The notes: generated by a model from the sequence alone, not told the origin. Shown: positions 20,850 through 33,367, counted from the first letter of the stretch. The stretch: DNA of 64,000 nt from Isoperla grammatica (GCA_945910005.1 OX246744.1:3892343-3956342), one strand, 5' to 3'. Made by a program: numbers and translations.

Positions 20850-23155
20850 ACTAGAGCTCAAACCTACATCATAGATGCAAACCGATGTAACAATTCCCAA
20901 CTGGGAAGTATAGGTAAGTTCCTAATCTAGAAACAGGATGTGGTAGTTTTTGATAAGGTTGTAGCCTACGACCTCTGTCCTTTCAAACTTCAAACGACTT
21001 CTAAACCAGTGAAACATTGCGAAGGGAATTCACTCTTGACATTTTGACAGACGAGGATTTCACCGAAACTATCTCATGAATATCATACTCTGAATGATTT
21101 CAAGGTGAGAATAGTGATATTCTACAACACCTTTCAGCTTTCTACGGTTTGTCAATTTTTAATCTATAGTTCACTAATTGTCATGTTATTAACGAAAGTA
21201 GATAAATATCATAGTTATAATAGTTATAATAATAACATACTATTAATCAGGTTATTTTTCTAATTGGTACTTTAAAAAAATATTAATCGCAAGTTTTAGG
21301 TTGACACACAAGCTCAAACAACTTTGAAAATACAAACTATAAATTAATAGCAAAGTATTTAAATAGTAAGTGTGTAATCGCATGAACAGTACTAGAAATA
21401 AGCTTGGAGTAGATTGTTTTGGAGAAGCAAATTGTTTAAAAATAAACTCTCTACAGAATGATTGTCTACTCTCCGCTAATAAACTAAAACACTTCACCAA
21501 ATTACTTAGGTTCAAACTCGTGTTCGTGGGGACTTCCCTCGTAGTTGCCATCCTCATAACTTTCTTGTATAGATAAACTTTATAAGAGCTTTGACTTGGG
21601 GCCAAAAGAAGTTGCTTTTGAATTCCAATCTCTTTGACATTCGATTCCTAAAGCCAGACCAAACCATTGACCACTACTAATATGATGAAGGTCTCTGAAT
21701 GCAACCCTGGATTCAGTTAAGTTTCTATAGACTGAATGCTTGGACGTGACTTTACAGTGAACAAAGACATAAACTGAAGAGACACAGACGTGAATGATTT
21801 GTCTTTTAGAAAATGAAGAAGTAAATTAATGGGAAACATGGTTTAGAGTTATAGCTCATGTCTGTACAAAGGCCTATTAGATACTTCAAATATTAAAGTC
21901 TTGTGTTTTATAGTAGTTTTAAGTCAGTTTCAAAAACATGTTAATATTTATTTTAGTTACTTCTGTTTCACAGTACACAGTAAAACATCCCCGCTTCTAT
22001 CCACACATTGAAAGAAATCTTGGCTATGACCCTAAAAAATGCCTTATCTTTAGAATTGGGACAAAGGAATTTATATACGCAAAAAGTATGTTCATACAAT
22101 CAGAAAGTCAACAATTGAGTTACTAATGATTGCAGCAATATCTTTGGGTAGTGAATTCTGTTCAAAGATATATTATATTTACGAAAAATAATAAATATAA
22201 TGTTTTTACTCCTCGAAATTGGAAAATAGTTCTTCATTCCCAGTAAAAGATCCATTTAAAAGATTAGATAGGTATTGTATCGTCGATACATTGTTGTTGC
22301 TTCATTCAATTTTCGATATGGGAAGTCAATGGAAACATTGAATTCTATGAGAAAAAGAAGCAGACAATTTCAGTGACGTGTTTTTTTTCCCCTTAAAAAC
22401 GGTTTATTTGTGAGAATATTTTTAGCCCTCCAGAAATCATTTCCAGATGGAAAACTCTTATGAAATAATTCTTATAAATAAAATGAATCGTATTGGAGAC
22501 TGAAACTAACAATAGATATCGCTGCTAGGCTATCCCCTTATCTGCACCATTGATGGTTTCAACCAATCAACGATGAGTAATCTCCCCCTCGTAGACGTTT
22601 ATTTGCTTGCCACCAGATTGCATCTAGTCTGTTTTGAGTGGCCTATAGGTTTGGCTTGTCTGCTCATCGTCATAATCGTTTCGATCCACTGATAGGTTTA
22701 AAAGAAGTCTCCATTATTTTCTATTTTCCCACAGTCTTTCATAATAACTGTTTCGAGTTATATTATAATATGTCATTTGAACGACTTTTTTAAAAGTTGA
22801 ACTTCCTTACACTTTTACAATCAATGTTATCTTGAAATAAATAACTGATTGTTTTTATTCCCATAAGTTAATTTATATTAATAGGTATGAATAATATGAT
22901 ATTTGTACTGGCGGATGTAAACATCTATACATAGATATATTTGTTTCCATGCTTCTTTGTATAAACAAAGTTAAGTTTACACTATAAAACAAAATTTAGC
23001 TGCGGTTTTGGCTTCAGAAGATGTAACAACAGAGTTTGACTTTGAAATGCCATATCGAGGGCCACCCAAAAAATTTAAAAATTAATTTTGTCTGACCATA
23101 ATCTAGCTGCACTTGTATGGATATTTAAAACGATGAAATTTTCTTTAAGTGGCAC
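20850..23155. other. AT-rich stretch; one weak dispersed repeat
   Basis: The open frames (for example 21252-21605 minus and 21938-22126 plus) are not recognised as protein families. Segment 22540-22665 shares 'ccaccagattgcatctagt..tttgagtggcc' and nearby words with 31110-31240, an old repeat pair. Nothing else is recognised. Confidence 0.45.
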
Positions 23156-23159
23156 TTTA

Positions 23160-23462
23160 AATAAAAAAAAAAAAATCACATTTAGAGTCTACCCACTCAG
23201 TAACTAAACTGATTTGCAGTGGATGACTTTAATTTAAAGGGACTAAGCAACCTTGTAGGCATCGAACACCATCGACGAGTAACCGATAACCAATCAAAGA
23301 GCGATATTTCAAATACGAAACATATGAATCAGTGATTGGACAGTGCAAACACCTGCGGACAAATGCCAGAATCAACAAGGCTGATTCAGAACAACTTTGA
23401 ATTTATTGAGTGCTTCCTTGCTAGGACGGCTCCAAAGTCAACGTTTACTTATTTCTAAGCCA
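23160..23462 (-). mobile_element. family A copy, near full length
   Basis: It carries all domains from 'ttagaaataagtaaacg' (sense 5') to the tail, but the 3' tail is a mixed A-run rather than regular units. It is somewhat diverged (for example GGACTAAGCAACC in place of CGACTAAACCAACC). Confidence 0.8.
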
Positions 23463-23828
23463 AGAAGTGATGGAATTGAATCCACTTTAACTCCTGTACC
23501 ATTTCTCATGGCCACAACTGTACCGACCACCACCGCGTGTTAATATTCCAACGGGCGTACTTGATGCGGTAGCCAAACAAAAGCGCAACTCTATGAACGT
23601 ACCAACCTCTGAATAACTAATCCCTAGAGGCAAACCGCTTAGGTTAGTAAACATAAATTGTGAAGACGGTCTGACCGTCAGATAGCCACGACACTAGCGC
23701 TCACCGTTCGTGCGGGGACTGTTAAAACTAACTGGTGAACTACAGATCGTTTAAGAGTCTGCGGCAGAAGATCGTCAGCATTTTTAAGGTTTTCGGTTTG
23801 TATCTTTAAAATCGATAGACAGACGATA

Positions 23829-25000
23829 GTCTCTACGTCAAAAACCGCTGAAAATGTTCATTATTAAGTCGGAATAAATCAAAAAAGTAGGCCAGTGACC
23901 CCCATCTTTGTTTTTAGATAATTCAAAAGCACACAAAGTTAAGTGTATGTTGCATATTTTAGCCAAATATCATTATAAGTGAAGTTTCAATGGATTGACT
24001 TAGTTGGGGGAATTGCTTCATCTTTAAGTTGGAATAACTCAAAAAAGTAGGCCAGTGACCCCCGTCTATGTTTTAAGATAATTCATAAGCACATACATTT
24101 TAGTGTATGTTGCAAATTTCAGCCAAATATCATTATAAGTAAAGTTTCAATGGATTGACTAAGATAAGGAAATCGCTTAATCTTTAAGTCGAAATAGATA
24201 AAAAAAAAGGACGCCGGTGGCCCCCGTCTTTTTTTTTTACATAATTCAAAAGCACACAAACTTTAGTTTATGTTGCGAATTTCAGCCAAATATCATTATA
24301 AGTGAAGTTTCCATGGATTGACCAAGATAGAGGAATTGCTTAATCTTTAAGTCGGAATAACTAAAAAAAGTAGGCCAGTGACCCCCGTCTTTTTATTTAG
24401 ATGATTCAAAAGCACACAAACTTTAGAGTATGTTGCGAATTTCAGCCAAATATCATTAAGTAAAGTTTCAATGGATTGACTAAGATGGGGTAATTGCTTT
24501 ATCTTTACGTCGGAATAACTCAAAAAAGAAAGCCAGTGACCCCCATCTTTGTTTTTAGATAATTCAAAAGCACACAAACTTTAGTGTATGTTGCGATCTT
24601 CAGCCAAATATTATTATAAGTGAAGTTTCAATGGATTGGCTAAGATATGGAAATTGATTAATCTTTAAATTAGATCTCAAGATTGTAACAAGACATCGTT
24701 GTAACAAGACATCGAAAATCTAAATCAGAAGCGCACTGTGCTTTGGTAAGCCCTACTGACTGAATGCAATATTATAACCGTTAGCGTAGTATTTGGATTA
24801 TATTTCGGTAATTAGTAATTCAATTAATTATTTATAAAAAAACATTACTGATTATAATATAAGTCATGACTTAGAGCATTCAATGTGTAGGGTTTACTAT
24901 ACTACAGTGCGCTGTTGATTCAGATTTTCGATTTCGAAGCCCATTCTTGTGGTATAATTTTAAAATGAAAAGTTTGTGCGGTTTTTGACGTAGAGGTATC
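23829..25000. mobile_element. pearl/HINE-like element with five ~160-bp core units
   Basis: The inverted ends share CTACGTCAAAAACCGC (left 23838-23853; complementary in the right end at about 24977-24992). After the left end come five tandem units of about 160 bp (23866-24670), then a unique right part (24671-25000) with its own foldback (24713-24930). A sibling at 58608-58955 has the same two ends and right part but no core units. Ends plus a variable number of ~160-bp core repeats is the architecture described for bivalve pearl/CvA elements and related Helentron-derived (HINE) repeats. No protein is encoded. Confidence 0.75.
23866..24670. repeat. tandem array, 5 x ~160 bp
   Basis: Unit anchors (GGAATAA or its variant) fall at 23871, 24031, 24190, 24354 and 24512. 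Each unit contains 'ccagtgacccccrtct', 'gataattcaaaagcacac', 'tatgttgcra.ttt.agcca' and 'aagtttcaatggattgac'. Units differ by a small percentage and by short indels in the poly(A)/(T) parts. Confidence 0.92.
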
Positions 25001-25206
25001 CTTCCCTGTTAAATACCTATATTTTTATAATTTTATTATCTTTTACAATGCGTTAAAAAGTTTATATAATTCCCGAAAAAGTTAAATTGTTTACTGAAGA
25101 TGAGATTAGTTTTGACAGGTCGTCACGATAATGTGAGGCAATGCAACGTGCGCCGGTCGAAGCTACTTGCTTGCGGTAGAGTCCTGTTGGAGAGACTGTT
25201 TGATGT

Positions 25207-25345
25207 TCACCTACATTGCGGAACACCCGATTTAGGTCTGATATAATTGCTTTAAAATAGTTTTCAATTGTACTAAAGAAAAAACAAGATATTCCATCGT
25301 ATAGAGAATTTAATACTCTTTCTTATGATTTTTTTTTATTATTAC
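25207..25345 (+). repeat. dispersed repeat, shared with 505-645
   Basis: It keeps the shared words 'ttcacctacattgcggaacac' and 'tagagaatttaatactctt'. An inverted fragment of the second word at about 25465-25490 hints that the full unit is an inverted-repeat element. Confidence 0.45.
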
Positions 25346-25488
25346 AATCCCTATTTCCGTTTTGCAAATGTTCTTAGTTAGGTGTAAAAGGTGTCCAGCA
25401 ACATCACTTTACAAAAAGGTAATCAAGATAATCTTTAAAACAGAAAAATTGATTTGGACAAAGAAACATTCATAAGAAAGAGCACAAC

Positions 25489-25595
25489 AGGGTTGGTTTA
25501 GTCACTTTCAATTAAAGTCCCCCACATTGCAAATTAGTTTAGTTACTGAGTGGGTAGACTAAAAGTGAATTTATTTATTTATTTATTTATTTACA
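25489..25595 (+). mobile_element. family A copy, strongly 5'-truncated (~107 bp)
   Basis: It begins at 'cagggttggtttagtc' and ends with (ATTT)n; only the 3' third remains. Confidence 0.8.
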
Positions 25596-25599
25596 TTCT

Positions 25600-27105
25600 T
25601 TATAGGATGATATATTTTTATTAACATTTGGGACAGTTTAAACACATTTTTAGCAATTTTAACAGATTAAAATTGGGAGTTCCACAGGCTAGGTGAAAAA
25701 ACCGCCGTTACCAACAGCAAAATTAACTAACTTTATTGAGAAGAATAAACATTATTTTGGTTATCTCTGGTAAAAATGGTGAATATTTTATGTACAGTGC
25801 ACACTGAGTATTTTATTTGAATGCACACTGAGTATTTTATCCAGTTTTGAATGAAAACACGTCGCGCGACGGGTGAACGAATTGTGAACTAAACGAAAAA
25901 CAACTTTATCTGAATAAGTTCGAAAGCTTTATTGATTTGTGTGGTGGATTTGCGAGCGGAGAAGAATGTGTAAATTTAGAAAAATGAATAAATTGAATAT
26001 ATTTTCTGTAGATTTGGTCGGATGTTACATTTCTTATACAGTAGATAGAAAAATACCATCTGTTCTTTGACTTCTACGCCCAAGAATGTCTAAGCGTGCA
26101 CTGATATTCATAAGGACAATGCAACAGGGTTATTTACTTAAAAAACATGTCAATAATTAAAAATAAAATATAATTTAATTAAATACGAGATGTGAAACGA
26201 GATAAATTACTTTAGAATAAAACCAACAGTAATTAACAATAGTATTACATAAATTATATAACTTTATACTGTTCTTGCATTTAAACATATTGTTATGATG
26301 TTTTATTAATAATTGGATACAACTTACCCTCAGATCTTTATCAAGGTAAATATATAATAAAGATTCGACAAGTTTGATCAAATTATTAACATATTATTCA
26401 AGAACAGTGACAAGTCCTATTCTATTACATATATGAAGAAATCAACCCCGACTGGGATTCAAACACAGATTTTCTTCGTAAATCTACCTAGAAGAGGTTT
26501 TCTCAAAAAAATGTTAGTTTATATATATACCAACCTATTTTACTAGTTTCATTCTATTGGTAATTTACAATCATTATTTTTATGGTACTTGTTTCATATT
26601 TATTCTTTTCCTAATTAAACCAGATTACCTCTATAATCTTCACATCCCATATCTAAATGTATCCCCATCACACAAATTACCACTCCAATAATTCAAATAA
26701 CCTAAAACGTTATCTAAACATTAATGACCACACAATCATAATCGCTGCAATTGAATTCAGTGTTGTGTATAGCATATTAATTACCCGCATACCAATACCG
26801 CGCTTTACAGATCAACGGATGTAAATAGATGTTGATTGACCTAGTTTGTGAACGGACGATGCAAACTAAACTATATAACCATGCATTCAAATGTAATTAA
26901 CCCTATTCAATATATGCACGAGAGCATAATTAGTTCCCTAATCCCTGGATTTTTGTTCTAGCTCGACTTTGACCTGTATAAAAGGTCGTCTCGATTAGCC
27001 TTTTTGCATAAATATGGGATATCTAACTCCACTCGAATTCTACTTAAATATAGGTGATATGATAAGACCTTTTGGGTATTTATGGCAGACAGAAGCTCAA
27101 AACAA
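25600..27105. other. AT-rich stretch, no gene seen
   Basis: A short direct duplication, GCACACTGAGTATTTTAT, occurs twice at 25799-25841. Otherwise I see no structured element or recognisable coding sequence. Confidence 0.5.
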
Positions 27106-27111
27106 TCTAAG

Positions 27112-27354
27112 CCAGGGCCCGGATTCACAAGAGGTCCCAAGTCTTTTTTTGGTCCTTGTGAATCCAAGAAAATATCTTAGAACAGATTTTAAAACATATT
27201 TTTTGGAATGTTCATTATATCCTTGTTCTCACCAGGAATTAGTAACTTCTTCGTGGGGCCTGGGTCTGGTTTTATAAGAGTCTCAAACTAGGTCGGTCTT
27301 CTTAGAGATAAGACCATAAAGAAGACTTAGGACCTGTTGTGAATCCGGGCCCAG
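27112..27354. mobile_element. MITE with ~40-bp inverted ends (GGGCCCGGATTCACAA)
   Basis: The left end (GGGCCCGGATTCACAAGAGG, then TCCCAAGTCTT) is mirrored at the right (AAGACTTAGGACCTGTTGTG, then AATCCGGGCCC). An internal copy of 'ggtccttgtgaatcc' suggests subterminal repeats. The 87-codon frame over it is incidental. The target duplication is unclear. Confidence 0.75.
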
Positions 27355-28544
27355 GGTTTTTATCCCTGAGGCTATGTTCAAATGAGATGATCGTATGAGT
27401 TAATTTGAATTGCAGAGATGGATTGCTTCCCCCCCCACGTTAAACATAGCTATGATTGTGTATGTTGAGGGCAAAATTATTCCATTCAATTTGTATATGT
27501 TCCAGTTAGAATTATTTAGATTGGCAGTGAAGATTTAGTGTTGTAGACAAAAACAACTGTTTTACAGTTTTTGTAATGCGCGGCAAAGATGACTGATTAG
27601 GTTGTTTTTCAAAATGATACAAACATAAAGTATGCCACCAGTTTTCGTGTAATAAAACCTTGAATTTAGTTAGAAACTGCTGAGTAATTTTTATGTTTCG
27701 AACGCTCTAAAAAAAACATAACATACTTCTGACTAAAATAGTTGTCAGATCGCAGGAGAGCTGTAGTTAAAGCAAGCAACTCTTAACCACGTTCACAACT
27801 TCATCACCAGTATTCCGTAATAAGTTGACCCTGCTTCTCTCAGTTCTACTGTCACCGGACTTTACATATACGTCGGACGTGCTTTGGTCTATCTGTCCTA
27901 GTATAATTAACGAAGGTAAGGTCATTTGAATTTAACCAACCACTAAACCCACATAATCAGTTAAACGAAATTTGTGTGACTAAAATCCAACTAACTGAAT
28001 CAAACAAGAGTGAATGTAAATGTACAATATGGTCGTTTGTCATTGGATGGATATTCAGAGACAAAACTTTGTTGAGCTGGCGTTAAGGGGAAAGGGTAGT
28101 CACATTATAAATACCGCGCGAAATTAAGGTGTGTTAGTATAACTAATATCTTGAGAACTCTAGAAGATATTAAAAAAGTGATAAAACGCATGAATTGTGG
28201 TTTTGTAAGAACAACAAAACTGGATTTATAAAGTTGAAAATATTTGAATATCTTAAAATTTAATTTCTGCTTAAAAACAAAGGCTTAAAACTTAATGCCA
28301 TAAAAATGAGAATTCTTTCGTTGGGCGAACTTTATACCTGTGTAGTGTGTTGAAAGTAAGAGGCGCGAAAAAATAAGGTCCCCTCTTACACTATCATCCC
28401 CTGAACCACTTTTAATATTAGTCCTCCTACTTGACCTCCAACTTATTTTTCTTTTTCTTTAATAGCCTTCTCCACCCCCCACTGTTATTTGATTAGTTGT
28501 CTAGTACGTCGTTAAACCCAAACCCAGTTTAGATAGAATTAACT

Positions 28545-28940
28545 TCAATAGACGTTTTTCAGAATTGATCTAGAGGGCCCTGATTACTTCTATCTAAAGC
28601 CTGTTATACACGGCCAAACTTTTTCATCCAACTCTTTGAATTCAAGGACAAAAGCGCATCAAAAACAGTCAGTATGTAGTCAAATACAATAATAGGAAAT
28701 ATTTATTGATGCTTTTGTGTCCTTGAATTCAAGGAGTTGGATGAAAAATTTGACCGTGTAATACAGGCGTATGGTATCAATGACAACATGCTCAACAATA
28801 ACAACTAGTTCTCAAATGTTATGTTAAATTTGTTTAAAGTTGCTTTTTTCACTGTTGTGCATTGTTGTCATTGAATATCTAGAGAGCCGTGATTAACTCC
28901 GTCTAAGATTCCTAGATCGATTCTGAAAATCATCAATTTC
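28545..28940 (+). mobile_element. MITE family B, copy interrupted by another element
   Basis: The ends are TTTTCAGAATTGATCT at the left and AGATCGATTCTGAAAATC at the right (inverted). Inner parts match 63497-63672 directly and 33527-33712 in reverse complement, notably CACTGTTGTGCATTGTTG and CATTGAATATCTAGA. Segment 28600-28767 is absent from the other copies and is itself an inverted-repeat element, so it inserted later. Confidence 0.65.
28600..28767. mobile_element. 168-bp MITE nested in family B
   Basis: Arms of about 63 bases: CCTGTTATACACGG at the left, CCGTGTAATACAGG at the right, and TTGAATTCAAGGACAAAAGC against GCTTTTGTGTCCTTGAATTC inside. A ~40-base spacer lies between. It is inserted within family B at the TCTAAAG/CGTATG junction. 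Confidence 0.8.
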
Positions 28941-28990
28941 TCTGGACAAAACCCACCCCTCTACTATTTTGCTCACCCCTTTCCTTTCTC

Positions 28991-29141
28991 TGACGTCACG
29001 GCTGGAGCTTACGGGAAATACGATCGAGGGCTCAAAGGAAATGAACCGGAAATGGGGGTTCGATTCCAAGACACCAACCCCGCCGAATCAATTTCTTCTC
29101 CTTCGTCTCGTGGATTTATAGGTTTTGCTCCCATGACGTCA
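28991..29141. promoter_or_regulatory. two CRE palindromes TGACGTCA
   Basis: Exact 8-mers at 28991-28998 and 29134-29141, in a locally GC-richer region (28970-29290) that also holds CpG-containing words. This is the most promoter-like patch in the window, but no transcript or adjacent coding exon can be identified. Confidence 0.3.
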
Positions 29142-29419
29142 CGACCATGTGGAAGATATTCAAAACCCCTAACGCTGCGAAACGTGGGTAAGCTTATCTG
29201 GCTGTTTCGTTAAGGGGTTGTAGGGGAGGGGGATGTTTGCTAATAAGAAGAGCGCTCTACGTTTCGGCGGCGGTGTTGCTAAAAGCGACACGTTATTGGT
29301 TGGAGCGGTGTGATAAGAGAACGGGTTTCCACGCACTAATTGGTTTTAACGAAATATTAAGTCGTCGCTTTAGGGAAAGATAATGGAGTTTTTGGGCTTT
29401 ATTAAAGTCGAGGTTTTAT

Positions 29420-30580
29420 GCACGCGAATAAGGCGCGAATATTGTTTGTAGACCAATCAGAAGGTAGAGCATTCACATAAACAAGAGGTTTAAGAGGAAT
29501 GTGAAAACGTTTTTAGCCGTAATCAGTCGCTTCAGGCAGCTGAACTACCACTAGCCGTACTCATACGCAATTATGGTAATATGTTATATGAATAAAAATG
29601 AATTAGTTATATTTTTTTTAATTTATAAAGATCGATTTAGGCCCAGTATTATTATGACATAATTAGAAAGTTAATAGTTTTATTTCACCAAGGCAACAAC
29701 CAATGGTAAGCCTGGATGCCATGGATAGAACAAGTTAGAAGCATACAAAATATTTAATAATACCTCGTTATATAAACAATGCAGTAAGCTTCAAAATGTT
29801 TTCACCATTGCAACAATGGAAAGCCATTATTCTTGTCATGCTGAAAACAAGCTTGTAGCTTACAGCGCCATAAGATTCATGTATAATTGATCACCTTCAC
29901 GATTTGTGGATTGCAATTGCGATCCCGATAACGACAAAATGTCGGGTAGGGCGCATACAACTTTTGAACTAATCTTATATTATATTACATTATATTGCAT
30001 AATTTTTTAGAATTATTTTGTATTTGTTTTATATTCATTTATTTAATTTATTTAATTTTCATTAATTTATAATAATAATATAAATTATAATACGCACTCA
30101 ATACTTGTGTGAATCCACCATATAAACAAGTCAATTTAAAACCTATCCCCACCAAAGCTCCAGATAGGCACTCAAGGCCTCTGTAACGTGACACGGGAAC
30201 CAAGAAAGGGGATCATTGTCAAGATTATTGCAACCGTCAATCCAAAACCACCTTATCAACTCTGTAAACCGCCCTCAACTCAACCCAGAACTGTCAATCT
30301 CTCGTTGGGTTTCGCACAACCACAAAAAAGATTTTCAATTATTGAACGACGCCAGCTACGGGTGAGAGGGGTGGGAAGGGGTGGGTTTAAAGCCACCGCC
30401 ATCTAAATTTAGTTCCACCGATTTCCTCCCTGTCCTTCAGTGTGTCAATTATACCACACAGCCACCTAGACAATTCCACACACGTATCTACCAACGAACA
30501 AACTCATGAATTATCCAATACCGACTTTTGACCTTTTAGACTTAATAGCTAAGGGGGGTAACTGTCATTTAGACCAGTAT
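29420..30580. other. AT-rich stretch; one partial repeat
   Basis: A partial relative of the 14661-14816 element lies at about 29636-29690. The rest, including the open frame at 30188-30406, is unrecognised. Confidence 0.45.
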
Positions 30581-30588
30581 GGTCATAT

Positions 30589-31021
30589 GCACAGTCAACT
30601 GTTAGTTTGATCATAGGATTCGTTTCTATGAAATTGTTTTATTTTTCATAAAAGAAGAACTTCATAGCAACCCTAAACAAAACATTTACTTAAGGCTGGT
30701 CCACACAGATTTTTTAAGCATAAGATTTAAGGTTTTAATACGTTGTTGTCAAGAACAACAATGAAAACAATAAAACTAAAACTTTGTGTGAACGCCAGTA
30801 CGTGTTTCCTATGATCCAACTTTATGACTACGCGTTAAACCTTAAATCTTATGCTTACAAAATCTGTGTGGACCAGCCCTTAAGTGGACTGTGCATAGAG
30901 TCAAGTTAAGTATAGGATTTGTTGCTATGGAATTGTTTTATTAGGTATAACATGCTAGTTTCCATAAGAAAAGCAAACAGCATACCAACTATAAACAAAT
31001 CCTTTACTAAAGTTGACTGTG
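30589..31021. repeat. tandem dimer of a ~120-bp repeat, copy 1 interrupted
   Basis: Both copies run from a CACAGTC/GACTGTGC boundary through 'ataggattygttkctatg', 'aattgttttatt' and 'aaacaaa.c.tttact'. Copy 1 (30589-30690 plus 30884-30896) is split at TTAA by the element 30690-30883; copy 2 (about 30890-31021) is intact at the matching spot (TTTACTAAAG). The repeat ends are themselves inverted (CACAGTC..GACTGTG). Confidence 0.6.
30690..30883. mobile_element. TTAA-flanked MITE with ~45-bp inverted ends
   Basis: The ends GGCTGGTCCACACAGATTTT and AAAATCTGTGTGGACCAGCC are inverted and continue through AAGCATAAGATTTAAGGTTT. TTAA is present on both sides (30690-30693 and 30880-30883), and the neighbouring repeat copy shows the uninterrupted site. 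TTAA target duplication is typical of piggyBac-type elements; no transposase is present here. Confidence 0.75.
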
Positions 31022-31363
31022 TATCTCGCCCTAATCTTTTATCGAGGAGTGTTATCACAATCAAAGGAATGTATCCAGTAGCGAAATGGCTACACAAGCT
31101 AACTATTAAGTCACCTTTTTATCTGCGTCATTGATCACTTACTAAAAAACCATCAGAAAGCCAAATTCCCCTTCATAAGTGTATTTGTTTACCACCAGAG
31201 TGCATCTAGTATATTTTAAGTGGCCAATAATATACGCCATGAACGACTTGTGTACGGCTGCTTCATGCGACACCAGCGCGGCGTAGCGGTAACCTAGTTG
31301 ACTTACGTTGCAAGGCCTATCTTGGGGGGACAAATATAAAAATGGAAAATAAAATATATTTAA

Positions 31364-31371
31364 TGACGTCA
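31364..31371. promoter_or_regulatory. CRE palindrome TGACGTCA
   Basis: Exact 8-mer; no gene context. Confidence 0.25.
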
Positions 31372-31493
31372 CTAAAATTCAACCTACCCAACCAGTCATA
31401 AGAGATGACGAAATGAGATCCGTCACTTACCCCCTTTCATCCCCTTGACCTTTTTGTAAATAAATCCTTCTATTTGTCTCCTTTCTCCAGTTA

Positions 31494-31507
31494 CCCCCCC
31501 CCCCCCC
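31494..31507. repeat. poly(C) tract, C14
   Basis: A 14-base cytosine run followed by further short C runs. Confidence 0.9.
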
Positions 31508-31509
31508 TC

Positions 31510-33100
31510 CCCATCAACCCGCCTCTCAAATATATTTTGTCTCCTCTAAAAATAACCCCGTCTCCTATAGCTGTCAAGTGCGTCGAACAATAAACAAATA
31601 TTACAGCAGGGTTTCTATGACCAATTATTATTTTATTTCCAACGCTGAACAGTATCCTAATAACATCTGGCATGAAAACTGACATTTTGAACTGTGGATT
31701 TAAATTTATTCCGAAAGAGAAAAATAAATACAATTCACCGTGGTTGGTCTAGTTCTATCGTACAAAGAATCAGCAATATCGAGCTGTTCAATATTCCAAA
31801 CTCCTGGCGATATGCACATAAATAACCAGTAACTCCTTCGTCGACTACAAATAGCGTTGTTACCGTTCTTCATCTCGCAAACGCCGAGAAACAACTGGAT
31901 TTATGAAGTCTTGAATATTGGAGTATAAAATAAATCCAAAAAGGTTTTATTGAATATTTTTATTCTTGTTTTATTCTTAAATCCATGGAAAGTGCTGAGA
32001 TTCTTTTATTCGTATGGTAGATATTATTCAAAACCTGTGTCTATACTCTGTTCAAGTAAACTTCACTGCGTCATATGTATAGCTAAGCGATAATATGCAG
32101 AACTCTTTTATTCTATCTCTTGTTAGATAATAGTAAGTAAGAATTTTTAATTAACCCACTTTAATGTATCATATCATTTTCTATTCAATAGTTCAACTAC
32201 AGATGTAAAAATTATGTCAACCACTACACAAACAAGTATGTTTCTTTTTTGACTGTTTCTCTTTGAATGCTGTCTCGTTGAAACATCATCCCTTGTACAT
32301 AAAAGCAAAAAGGGTATTTTCTCGGGAAAACAAATATTATATGACATGGCTGCGGGTGACATTTTATGTTCAACTAACATAGAGTGTCAAGTTAGATTTT
32401 ATGACATTGCCAGACTGTTTCACATGGAAAATACATTATGCGGTGGTATAGGTAGTTGTATTATATTTGTTTTATTTTTAAAAGTGTGTCCGTCACAGTG
32501 CAAGATTGACTTTAAAAACGAATATAATATATAATATAATAATATAAAAACAGTCTTTTATGTATTAGTTTAATATTATTATTATAACGTTGAGGTGTGT
32601 TTTTTTTAATGTATTATATATATATATATATTTTTTTTTAAGTATTACTCTAAGCCTAGGTTTATATATCTTGTTTTTATATATAACCACGTGAATCTGT
32701 GTAACTTCTTTAATGTAATTTCTTCGCCTTATTCGTTCATTTTCATGTGTTCATATCACAAGTGTATTGTACATACTTGCCATTGTAAAAAGCGAAAGCT
32801 CATTTTGAAAAATAAAAATACTACTACTACTAGACAAAGGTGCAAAATACAAAACAGAAAATATTTTGATTCGTTAGAAATATTTTTATTTTACGTGTCT
32901 TAAACTTATAACAGATTTGTATGTACTGATATTAAAACATTAGTCTTATTAAATCGATAAGACAAACTGTTTGGGAGCAGGGTGCATACATTTAAATAAC
33001 AAAGCGATGGCAAAGTTTTTGAAACCAAAGGGCATCTAAAAGATTAACACATTACTTTTAAATATCGTTCTTTAAAACATGATGTTCAAAAACACATGCA
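31510..33100. other. AT-rich stretch, no gene seen
   Basis: A (TA)n run lies near 32616-32630 and long A/T tracts surround it. Open frames such as 32346-32534 and 32691-32903 are unrecognised. Confidence 0.5.
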
Positions 33101-33161
33101 TGCATGCATACATACATATATTTATTGATGTCACACGCAGAAACTTATTGACCCGGAATAA

Positions 33162-33322
33162 ATGTTAAAAATACATACACAATTTTAGAACGGTACCAGG
33201 ATCTCTTGCATGTCAGAGACAGTGGCCCTAGGTGAGGAAGGAGAAAAAACCATACTCCGAAAATCCACAGTTTTGTTGGTGACCTTGGTACCATTTTAAA
33301 ATTGTGTGTGTATTTTTAACAT
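33162..33322. mobile_element. 161-bp MITE with ~36-bp inverted ends
   Basis: ATGTTAAAAATACATACACA..CGGTACCA at the left is mirrored by TGGTACC..TGTGTGTATTTTTAACAT at the right. The spacer is unique in the window. Just outside are (GATA)-like and GCATGCATGCAT repeats. Confidence 0.8.
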
Positions 33323-33367
33323 AGATAGATGTATATAGATAGATAAGTATCTATTTAGGTATTATTA

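Noticed and set aside
28970..29290. Promoter or CpG island
   Set aside because: It is GC-richer than average with two CRE palindromes, but no downstream exon, TATA or initiator arrangement can be tied to it.
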